This document shows positions 9,670-19,128 of a stretch of DNA of 64,000 nt, one piece after another. The notes beneath the pieces are model-generated. The model was not told the DNA's origin, did no database searches, and worked only from the letters and a program-made list of their open reading frames with translations. The translations under genes and the position numbers were made by a program. The stretch lies in assembly GCA_001584585.1 (NCBI GenBank), contig LSYV01000014.1:1731789-1795788 (forward strand). The letters are read 5' to 3'. Source of the DNA: Gonium pectorale. Its lineage: Eukaryota > Chlorophyta > Chlorophyceae > Chlamydomonadales > Volvocaceae. Position 1 is the stretch's first letter. The number at the start of each line of letters is the position of its first letter.

Positions 9670-12600
9670 CTATTCCGCATCTTCCCATTCCACCGCGGCA
9701 TCCTGCAGCAGGTCTTTGAGCGGCTGGTTGCCGCGCACGGTCACCAGCCTCAGGGCCGCCCGTGGGTCAGCGCCGGCGTCCAGGAGCGCCCGGACCACGG
9801 GCAGGTGCTCGGACCTGTGACAGGTTCGGGCAAGCCAGCCGCAAGCGCAACCAGCAGGAAGGCGACGGACGTCAACGCCATGGAATGCGGCCTGGCCGGA
9901 GGTTCTTGTGCCAGTACTAGTCCTGAACTGCTCCCACGGATGTACCAATATCAGCAGTGGCAGCGTGTGCTGCGGAGCCACCCGGATCTCCCGAGAGACC
10001 CCATGCACAGCCTCGCTCCGCCCACCTGCACGCGGACATGAGCGCTCGTTGCATGGCCTCGTGCTCCGGCAGGATGCGGCCCGTGGCCAGCAGCGCCCAC
10101 ACCACCGCCGCATGGCCGCCGGCAGCAGCGGCCTGCAGTCCGTCAGAGGCGTCTGCCCCCGCGTCAAGCAGCACCCGCACGGCGTCGAGCGCACCTGCCC
10201 TGCATGCAGACCAGCACGCACAGCACGGCAACGTCCGTCTGGAATGCTCCACACCCATCGTGTTCAAGACCGAGTGGTCACTGATGATGCGATAGGGTCT
10301 ATAACTGTTCCCTGCAGCAGCGTTCCTCCCTAACAAAGCAAAACAGCTCGCTCCTGCCCGCTCTTACTAGCTGGTGGTGCGCGTAAGGGCGATCCCTAGC
10401 ATCGCAGATGGGCCGGGTACCCGGGTTTCCCGTAAAGGCATAGTTGCTGGCCTGGGACTAGTGGCTCGACCACCCACCTGCACGCAAAGGCGAACGCCGA
10501 CCGCAGTTGTGCGGGTCCTGCGGCGCATCGGCCAGTGGCCATCAGCACCCGCAGCACCTCCGCGTGGCCGGCAGCGCACTCCAGCACGGCAGCGGGGTCG
10601 GCAGCGGGGTCGGCAGCGGGGTCGGCAGCGGGTCGCAGCGGGTCGCAGCGGGGTCGGCAGCGGGGTCGGCAGCGGGGTCGGCAGCGGGGTCGGCAGCGGG
10701 GGTCGGCAGCGGGGGTCGGCAGCGGGGGTCGNNNNNNNNNNNNNNNNNNNNNNNNNNNNNNNNNNNNNNNNNNNNNNNNNNNNNNNNNNNNNNNNNNNNN
10801 NNNNNNNNNNNNNNNNNNNNNNNNNNNNNNNNNNNNNNNNNNNNNNNNNNNNNNNNNNNNNNNNNNNNNNNNNNNNNNNNNNNNNNNNNNNNNNNNNNNN
10901 NNNNNNNNNNNNNNNNNNNNNNNNNNNNNNNNNNNNNNNNNNNNNNNNNNNNNNNNNNNNNNNNNNNNNNNNNNNNNNNNNNNNNNNNNNNNNNNNNNNN
11001 NNNNNNNNNNNNNNNNNNNNNNNNNNNNNNNNNNNNNNNNNNNNNNNNNNNNNNNNNNNNNNNNNNNNNNNNNNNNNNNNNNNNNNNNNNNNNNNNNNNN
11101 NNNNNNNNNNNNNNNNNNNNNNNNNNNNNNNNNNNNNNNNNNNNNNNNNNNNNNNNNNNNNNNNNNNNNNNNNNNNNNNNNNNNNNNNNNNNNNNNNNNN
11201 NNNNNNNNNNNNNNNNNNNNNNNNNNNNNNNNNNNNNNNNNNNNNNNNNNNNNNNNNNNNNNNNNNNNNNNNNNNNNNNNNNNNNNNNNNNNNNNNNNNN
11301 NNNNNNNNNNNNNNNNNNNNNNNNNNNNNNNNNNNNNNNNNNNNNNNNNNNNNNNNNNNNNNNNNNNNNNNNNNNNNNNNNNNNNNNNNNNNNNNNNNNN
11401 NNNNNNNNNNNNNNNNNNNNNNNNNNNNNNNNNNNNNNNNNNNNNNNNNNNNNNNNNNNNNNNNNNNNNNNNNNNNNNNNNNNNNNNNNNNNNNNNNNNN
11501 NNNNNNNNNNNNNNNNNNNNNNNNNNNNNNNNNNTCGGCAGCGGGGTCGGCAGCGGGGTCGGCAGCGGGGTCGGCAGCGGGGTCGGCAGCGGGGTCGGCA
11601 GCGGGGTCGGCAGCGGGGTCGGCAGCGGGGTCGGCAGCGGGGTCGGCAGCGGGGTCGGCACCCGCTCTCACCATCTCCTGCACCATGCTGAACTCGCCCT
11701 TCCTGCACGCGCATACACCGGCATAAGAACCGCATGCTCTGCCATCTGTAGCAAATCCCGTGCCACGGCCTAAAACCGCTGCATAGCAAGAGTGAGCCAA
11801 TGCGCCCGATTCAAACAACTTCGCGTTAAACCAGCAGGCTGCCGCGACCGCATCTGCACACGACTGCGCGCTGGATTCATACCCGAGGGCCCAACCCCAG
11901 GGCAGTCGATTTCGACACAGGCAGAGCGTGAGAACAGCCGTAAATAGAGGCACATGAGCCCCAGCCCGGCGGGATAAAGACCTACCCTTAAGTGGGGCTT
12001 GCGCAGCTGCCCGCGGCCCATACACATGCCCAAAGTCAAGCCACCCACCTGCACGCCAGCTTGAACGCCTCACGCACTTCCGGGCGATCAGGCGGGCAGC
12101 GGCCCCTGGTCAGCAGCGCCCGCACCACCTCCAGCTGGTTGCGCTCCACTGCGCTGCCGAGTCCCGCGGCGGCATCGGCCCCCGCGTCAAGCAGCTCCCG
12201 TACGATTCCGAAGTCGCCCTTCCTGCAGCAGCCATAAGAAACACCAAAGGAGTATGCAGTCCAAGAAAGGAGGACTGCAGCAGTGGCGTCTTCTGCACGG
12301 ACCATGCCAGACTTGCCTTCCATGTGCAAAATATGCGTTGTGAACCGCTTTGCATGCAAGCATGCGCGTTCCGTAGTCGCAATCAAGGCCCTGCCATGAC
12401 CATCAGCCCGTGTGTCCGTCCACATAACGCCCTGACTACCCGAACGCCTCCTTCAGTAGGGGCGCTTCCGCAGAGGACACCACGTCGGGCAGGCAGCGCC
12501 CCGTCGCCAGCAGCTCCTTCACGATTCCCATGTGGCCCCAAGCGGCGGCGGCCCTTAAGCCGACTGCGGGCTCGACCCCCACGAGGAGCAGCTCCTGCAC

Positions 12601-14393
12601 AATGTCCGTCCCCTTCCTGCGAGCACACAAAAGCACAGCCGCGAGCCGCCTCAGCGCCGCCCCACATTCAGTCAGCGTGCAACCACATTGTCAGCAGGGC
12701 GCCCCGGAACACATGAAGCCACAACCTTGAAGGAGCAACGCCCCGCTTACCTGCAGGCGGCCACCATGCCGCGCTCGAGGACAGCTTCAGTGTGATACCG
12801 AGCGTCGGCGAGCAGCATCAGCGCGACGGGCGTGAGGCCTTTACAGCAGGCGAGGGTCAGCGCTTCCTGCGGGTCCGCGTCAGCCCCCGCCCTCACCAGC
12901 TCCACCGCAGCATCCGCCATGCAGTTCCTGCAGCCGTAAAGGGAAGCGGCAAACACACGGGGTAAACGGGCGGGTATTATGATCGATGTGGAGCTTTTCA
13001 TTCCTCACTCTGCCACGTCCTCCGTACCAAACTAGCAGGGAGATACGACAGGCCGGAGACCCGTTCGAGGGTCCAAGGCCATTGCCATAATACGGCCGTA
13101 AATGGTACACCACACTGCCGTCTGCCTCATCATTGCCAAGGCAAGAACCCACGCGAGTGCCTCCCGCAGCGCCGCCTGCAGCTGTTGAGCCTGGAACCGC
13201 GGTCCCGCCGCTGCCATGAGGTGCAGCAAGGAGTCAGCTTTGCCTGAACGGGCTAGGGTCATCAGCAGGCCTGGGCCGGCAAGGCCGGGCCCCGCCTGCA
13301 GTAGGCGGCAGAAGAGCGCAGCGTCGTCCACCCGTGCAACCTGCGCCACACTGAGTTGCCCTGGAGAAGCCCCGGCGTCCAGGAGCCCCTATTGGGATTG
13401 AGGAATGGGGTGGGGTGGGCGGAGGGGAGGAAGCGCGAGCGTGCGAGGGACGGGAAAGGGCCGAACACAACCCCTGGCATGTCACATGCTGACCGTAAAC
13501 ACGGCGCGTGCCGCCGGAGTCTCCGCTTGGCAACAAGCCGTCTGGACGAGTGCCCTGCCGTATCCCATCTGCGGGGGCGTAACCGTACACAAGCACTTCC
13601 CTCCGCACCCACGTGCGCGAAGTGGGCGTTGATTGCCCGTCACAATGGCGTTTGCGAGGAAGAAGTTGATGCCCCGGTCCCGGCGGACACCGAGCTCCGT
13701 CAAGAGCCTGCCAACGAGGCCGCCGTTACGGTTGCGTCCCAGCGCCTCGCACAGGGCATAGGCTGGAGGCGTTGCCGCGCCGCTGTCACGCAGCATCTGC
13801 ACCAGCTCCCACGTCCTCTCGTAATGCGACCCGTGCTCGAGGGCTTGCTGGAGCGCCACGTCCAGGCGCAGCCCCTGCACCCCGGAGCCCAGCACGTCCC
13901 GGACCACCTCCACGTGGCCCGCGCGCCCGGCCATGAGCAGCACGTTCGTATCCCGCGACGCCCCGGCGTCGTAGAGAGCGCGCAGGAGTGCCAGGGCTGC
14001 CTCGCCCTCCCGCTGCAGCCGCTGGGCCACTGCTGCTTCTCCCGGCGGTGTCGACCCTGCCGTTTCAATGCCTGCTGAATCCGCCCCTGAAGCATCCACG
14101 CCTACAGCGGCTGCCCCGGTCAGGGGTGTCGTCGCGGCCACCAGGCGAATAATGGGCGCGCAGGTGCTGTACATGGCGGGAACCGCGCCGCGCACTCCGT
14201 AGCGGCGCAGCAGGTGTTGTGCTGCTCCGCGTGGGTCTGAAACCTCAATCAGCCAGGCTCTTCGCGCATGGCGGCATGATACGTAGAAGCCGCGACCGCC
14301 CTTGCCGAGCAGCTGGATGACGAGCTGCAGCGGGCCATCCGGCAAGTCGAGGAGCCGGAACGCGTCTTCTTGCCTTCTGTGTTTATGCATCAT
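9670..14393 (-). CDS. Ankyrin-repeat protein with F-box-like N-terminus
   Basis: Start at ATG 14393. The first exon encodes an F-box-like segment ([13 protein letters not shown], then a Cys-His-Arg helix) and degenerate ankyrin units, with an Ala/Thr/Gly linker at residues 100-125. Then come exons near 13388-13140, 12927-12751 (177 nt), 12616-12440 (177), 12222-12049 (174), 11702-10478 (interrupted by a gap), 10199-10026 (174) and 9822-9670 with the stop. Most repeat exons begin with G and end with AG, so an Arg codon is split at each junction (phase 2). Each carries about one and a half ankyrin units of the form [17 protein letters not shown], then VVRALL-GRC, then AF-ACR. The 11702-10478 exon holds a coding minisatellite. 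Probable role: protein-protein scaffold or F-box substrate adaptor; no catalytic motif. The junction of exons 1 and 2 is not settled. Confidence 0.75.
10588..11661 (-). repeat. 12-bp minisatellite inside an ankyrin exon, with assembly gap 10732-11534
   Basis: Both sides of the gap consist of a 12-bp unit (plus strand GTCGGCAGCGGG). On the minus strand the unit encodes Ala-Ala-Asp-Pro over and over. On the right side (11535-11661) the units are exact. On the left (10588-10731) some are one or two bases shorter or one base longer, which changes the frame. The 803 N in the middle are presumably unresolved units, and their number is unknown. The tract sits where the other exons have the short GAD-AA loop of an ankyrin repeat. 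Confidence 0.9.
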
Positions 14394-14573
14394 TCAACTG
14401 GACAAGAAAGGATGGCCAGACTGGCGCTGAAGGCCTCCACCGACCAGGTATACTTCTTTACTCGTCGGGCTCGACTGATGCTTTACAAGCATGCTCGCTG
14501 TTCTCTCCGAATTGCACGACCAGATTCTTGTCGTGCCTCGGCGATCAAAACCCGTAAACCACATGCCATTCGC

Positions 14574-14655
14574 ACCGGCTTTCTCGCCTGGTCGGCTGGT
14601 CGCCAGCAGAGCTGGGCCAGTCGCCATTTTACAGCCCGGCCCTCCTCCATGACAA
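14574..14655 (-). pseudogene. Short fragment of the ATG10 3' end
   Basis: About 80 bp resemble the extreme 3' end of the ATG10 coding exon and its downstream flank. They also match the related fragment at 8750-8830 (shared gcaccgg, gtcgccagc-gagctgggc, cagcccggcc and ctcctccat blocks). There is no reading frame of its own. It directly adjoins the copied ankyrin exon at 14680-14970. Confidence 0.55.
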
Positions 14656-14679
14656 AGTTCAGTGCCGAGTTCCCGCCGC

Positions 14680-14970
14680 AGCCCCTGGGCCGCTGCCGCT
14701 TCTCCCGGCGATGCCGCCCCTCCCTGCTGGCGTGCCTGCTGGATCCGCCCCTGACGCAACCCACGCATACTACTGCTGCCGCTGCCGGGACTGCCGGGGC
14801 CACCAGGTGCTGTACATGGCGGGAACCGCGCCGCGCACTCCGTAGCGGCGCACAGGTGTTGCGCTGCTCCGCGCGTCTCCGCGTGGGTCTGAAACCTCAA
14901 TCAGCCAAGCGCTTCATGCCTGGCGGCAGGATGCATAGCAGCCGCGACTGCGCTTGCCGAGCAGCCTTTC
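14680..14970 (-). pseudogene. Broken copy of ankyrin gene exon 1
   Basis: The segment repeats 14010-14320 of the neighbouring ankyrin gene in the same orientation, with a long identical stretch around gtgctgtacatggcgggaac (14160s and 14810s) continuing through ccgcgcactccgtagcggcg. Several insertions and deletions remove the frame, and the start codon region differs. It lies immediately upstream of the parent gene, so it looks like a local tandem duplication that decayed. Confidence 0.75.
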
Positions 14971-15516
14971 GCCAATGCGCATCTTTTCAGCGAAAGGGAG
15001 GGCCAAGAAGTAGATTCGCACTCGATCGAAGGCCATCAAACCCCAGACAAGACGCTATTTCCAGTGGTCCAGAATAAGTTCTAGGTAAGGGTTACATCAG
15101 GATTGGCTCGCTTCCCAAAAGCCGTACAAACCCACAAGGTCGTGCCTTGTGCCAAACCCCGCCCGCCACCTGCGCGGGGGTAGCACGCCAGAGATAGTCA
15201 CAAAATTCAAAATACGAGAAGCGCACGAGAAGTACGAAACAGGAACGCACGTACTCTGTCCGTGGAGATTCCCGCACACACGCTGGTCACGACGATTGTG
15301 TACTCTCCAATGTTTGACCGGAACGTGGCGGACCGTCCTGACCGCCCCAGCCCAGCTTTGCGCGGAACTCAATAAGGGTATTGCTACACCGACCGTACAG
15401 AATCCCGTATGACAACCCGCTTCACCCACGCGGAGCACGTCGGCATAGCAGACATTTGGGAGCATCACCACGACTTCAAACACCCGCTGGACCATCCGCC
15501 CTGGCGTGCTCGCCCG
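14971..15516. other. Intergenic region, ATG10 3' UTR
   Basis: No coding exon seen. A minus-strand TGTAA (TTACA at about 15092 on plus) lies some 420 nt past the ATG10 stop and is a plausible poly(A) signal for that gene. Confidence 0.4.
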
Positions 15517-17162
15517 CTACCGCTTTTCATCCCGGCCCTCCATAAGCCCCACGTGAGGGCCGACCAGTGAGAACCACGCGCGCATGTAGCGATGCAGCGA
15601 TGCCTCATCGGCGGGGCACTGCGGCACGGAGCCACCAGGCCAGCCCACACCGGCAGGACCCACAGAGGCACCGAGCGCTTCCCCGCCAGCGCCTCCACCC
15701 CTGACTTCCGCACACGCCACGTCCGACCCTGCCTCGGGGCCCCCGGCAGTCTCCCGCAGCAAAGCATCCACATCAGTCACACAGCCGTCATCTCCGTCGT
15801 CCGGGACAGCACACTCTCCGGCATCCAAGCTGGGTGAACGAGCGCCGGTTCCCTCGGCGCCGCAGGCGCAAGCCGCCGCCGCCGTCGCCCCACGCGCCCC
15901 GGGCTCCTGCTCCTGCCCCGCCCCTGAAGCCAGGCGCTGCGCCCGGTCCGCCTGCAGCCCCAGCGCCAGCGCCAGCACGACGGCTGTGTTGCAGGGGTGT
16001 AGGGCGTACCAACAGGGCCCGGGGAGCAACGGGTGTTCCTGGGCGGCAAAAGGTGGGCACACGGGCGGCATAGTGCAGAGGCAATATGGCAACTACGGTA
16101 GGCGATGGGCATCACAATAGGCGGCCAGCCGGGCAAAGCAGATACCGTACCTCGCTTTGAGTTCGTGCGCATGGGCGGGGGTGCGCAGGGGCGGGGCAAC
16201 GGTCGCTTAGCGATGAGCAGGGGCCAGACCGCTAGGCCAGAGGCCAGACTGAAGGCGCAACATGTCACCAAGACCACCATTTCGCCACGCCGCTACCGTG
16301 CCCTTGGTCCCTCCCGATGTTGGACTTTCCGTCGCCAAGCCCAAAATGCGGTATTCATGTCCCCACCGCTCCCCACGGACTTGATCCTCTTCGTGCCCTT
16401 CGTTCTCCCTCGGTCTCTCCCCTTCCTCGTTTGATCCCCGCCCTGGCCCCACCTGCTGAGTGATGAAGCCCGCCAGCTGTTCAGGCTGGTGGGGCCAGGA
16501 AGGAAACAGGTTTGAGCGCAGCGGCGCCCCATCTGGAACACCCGTAGGGAGGATGGCAGGCGCGGCACGCAGGCGACGTCTCAGGGTCAGATGATGATGT
16601 GGGTTTTAAGACATGAGAAAAGGCACGATGGAAAGCCATGGCGTTTGGCTTGGAAAACGGTCGCGACGTGTGAGGTACGTGCGCGCTCCGTACCTGACGA
16701 GGCGGCCTGGAAGAACATGACAGGGACCTGGTAGGAGGCGCTGTAACATACGTGGTAGTCCAGAAATGCCAATGTGCTGTTCACAGAGTCTGCCTGCATC
16801 AGGAGAGGGTCAACGCTGTCCGTGCGGTTCATAGTCAGGTCAAGCACCGTGCGGCCGCTATGCGGGCTGCCACCACGCGAAGCGGATGCCTAGCCACATG
16901 GCGATGAGCTGGGCTGTACACGTTGCAGCTAGTACATTATCGGTGCAAGCCCGTATCCCACCTGCACCTTCCGGGGAATCCCGTCTAGCGCCAGGTAAGG
17001 GCCCTGCGGTTGGCGAAACCCAGGGTAAGGACGAGCGCCCGAGAGCCGGCACAGCGTGGACGGGAAACGCACCAGCTCCGTCTCTCGTAACTGCCATGCG
17101 TGTTCGATCTCTGACTCCTGAAACAGCTCTAGTGCTCGTCGCCAGTGCGCAGCTCCAAGCAT
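15517..17162 (-). CDS. ATG10: Autophagy E2-like conjugating enzyme ATG10
   Basis: Four exons join in frame: 17162-16962, 16889-16694, 16532-16453, 16038-15517, giving 332 residues. Known ATG10 features are all present. The N-terminal helix plus GPYLALD strand are in exon 1, and DYHVCYSASYQVPVMFF in exon 2. Exon 3 has the DGAPL turn and FITQQ, exon 4 opens with EHPLLPGPCWYALHPC, and the end is AWFSLVGPHVGL. The Cys of HPC is the catalytic residue of the family. ATG10 transfers ATG12 from the E1 ATG7 to ATG5, making the conjugate that drives ATG8 lipidation in the cytosol. An Ala/Gly/Glu-rich insert of about 100 residues between the catalytic Cys and the C-terminal helix makes it longer than plant or animal ATG10. 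Splice junctions recreate conserved motifs, so the model is firm apart from the choice of ATG. Confidence 0.9.
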
Positions 17163-17252
17163 GTTGCCTACTTTCCTTGCTGCCTTCCCAAAGCAACACC
17201 ACTCTAAGTTTGCTGATTGAAATATAAAACTGCCTCTCGCGCGGTCTCTGCT

Positions 17253-17554
17253 TTACAGCCACCCGACCAGCTCAAACAGCGGCCGCGTAGACTCAAAGCG
17301 CGACGCGATGGCACCGACGATTAAGGTGAGGATTGCGTCGAACACGAGCCACTTAATCCAAGGCCCGAATTCCTGTATTAAGCCCGGGGTTAGGGCGCGA
17401 AAACCATTCAGCCCGGCGGCTCCCTGTGAAAGGCCCAGCCTACCTCGAATAGGTCCTCAATAAACTCCCATATCCGATTCCGTAGCTTGTAGATCCAGGC
17501 CGGCAACTTAGGCCGGCTGAACCCGTTGGTGCCCTCCAGTGACGATTTTGTCAT
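17253..17554 (-). CDS. Small single-pass membrane protein, 76 residues, two exons
   Basis: Exons 17554-17444 (37 codons from ATG) and 17372-17253 join in phase 0 with a GTAGGC donor and CAG acceptor, giving 76 residues ending at TAA. An amphipathic Trp/Arg/Glu-rich part (WIYKLRNRIWEFIEDLFE) is followed by one membrane helix (WLVFDAILTLIVGAIA) and a short polar tail ending GWL. There is no obvious cleavable signal. I do not recognise the family; it could be a small thylakoid or mitochondrial inner-membrane subunit. The stop codon is 90 nt before the ATG10 start, on the same strand and in the same frame, so the two may share one transcript. The stop overlaps a TGTAA sequence, which could instead end a separate mRNA. 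Confidence 0.6.
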
Positions 17555-19128
17555 CGGGCGAGTTGGCACTCCTTAGCGGCTACGTGCACGTAGAAGCTAT
17601 TGTCTTTAGGAGGGCAGCGGTGCAAATTTCCCCTGTCTCACGTGCCGTACATGGCCATGCGCAGTACAGGCCGTACTGTGATGCGGCCGCCTACATGGAA
17701 AGTGCATGCCGCGCGGAACCCCGTGCCGCTCATCTCAGTACACCGGGCTGAAGGTCACCGAAGGTTTGCTGAACCCGTGGCTGAACCACTGGTTTCAGAG
17801 GAATCTGACTGCCCGTCGGGACCAGGGTCGGTATAGGGCTATGAAACATATAAATCGAATCTTCTAGGTATATGTCCGCGGAAGATGAACTCTTTTCGCG
17901 AAACCTGGTCATTGCTTTTCGGCAACCTGGCAGTACCTGGCGACCACGCGCGGTTCGCAGCGCGTGGTTCGCAGCGCGTACAATGGCAACATGCCGGCTT
18001 TTTGGTGAAGACTGGTGCAATATGGCATGGCAGAGCATGGCTGCTCTAAGCTGGTCAGGTGGTAGAGCACCGCGTGGCGCCAGTCACACTACGAGCCGAT
18101 CTTAGGATAACAGCGCACATCAAGAACGTGGCGAAGATGGCGTAAGGCAATTACACTTGTCAGGTTCAGGGAGTCCACGCACGACTTCTTGTAACGATCT
18201 TGGCGTAACAGGTCTGACCTCGCGGGTGTACGACATGACATGTGCACATACGCAGAAATTACGCCAACGGGTCAGGTAGTTCACACCCAAACATATGTAC
18301 ACCGATGTCAACACCATAACGAGCGGGGAGTCCCGGCGGCATTCATGCCACGTGGCGCTTCCCCGCCCTCCTGGCTGGCACCGCAACCCCTTGCGGCCAT
18401 CTAAGCCCGATCGTGCCTAACGAAAACACGTAACGTACAACAACGCCCATACGCCGTACGTAGCATAGCCTGATTCCCTTTTAGTTATACCCATAGCGCT
18501 CCACATGAAGAGCTCCCTATTCATCTGTGCTTTACAGTACGCCACCTGAAGTCCGGTTGTCCTATGGGCTATGGCAAGGCTGCGAAACGCACGCTAACTC
18601 GATGCAACCTAATCTAAGCACAGTAACCTGCCTTATCCTGTCCTGCTCTGCAGCCTAAGGCACCCAGCTTGCCTGCCCACTACCTCAAAACAGGACAGTC
18701 CAGCATTGCAGCACATAGGAGCCACACCCGGCGCCAAGGCGATTGTCGCCTTCACGGATATTCGGCAAACCTGTTCCTGCGTGTCACAGCCCTGGCACGC
18801 ACAATGCAGTACGACGCTCTGCTCCTGCACTGATCACCAGAAACGGGGATCACCAGTACCACGTGAAATCATCATGACAGTCACCAGCAACCATATGCAC
18901 CAGTTTGCCTAGTGGCTCGATCACATGGGTGGTTAATCTTGCGGTTTGGTGAGTGAAGTAATTTGGTTCGGCACCCTGCGCCATAAACAAGTATCGCACC
19001 GCAGAACAGGACGCGGCTCCCTTTCGACAGACATTGCTGCCGGCTCCTTCCACTCCTGCCACTGCACCCCCGCCGACAGTCCCATTGACGCGAACGGAAC
19101 ATGGCACGCAGAATGTACACGGTTGATC
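17555..19128. other. Intergenic region
   Basis: No convincing exon on either strand. It must contain the promoter of the small membrane-protein/ATG10 unit (near 17555) and the 3' UTR of the TBC gene. A minus-strand TGTAA (TTACA near 18532) is about 600 nt past the TBC stop. Short frames at 17730-18038 and 18881-19264 have no domain pattern and were not called. Confidence 0.4.

Noticed and set aside
10588..11661. CRISPR-like array
   Set aside because: Units are 12 bp, directly adjoining and without spacers, and the sequence is clearly eukaryotic. It is a minisatellite.
10367..12073. Very long open frames through the 10.4-12.1 kb region on both strands
   Set aside because: They are open only because of the 803-N gap and the 12-bp repeat. 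The real exon pattern is that of the ankyrin gene.
18036..18110. tRNA-like sequence (ggtcaggtggtagagca)
   Set aside because: The D-arm resembles a tRNA A box, but no matching B box (GGTTCGAATCC type) or acceptor-stem pairing was found.
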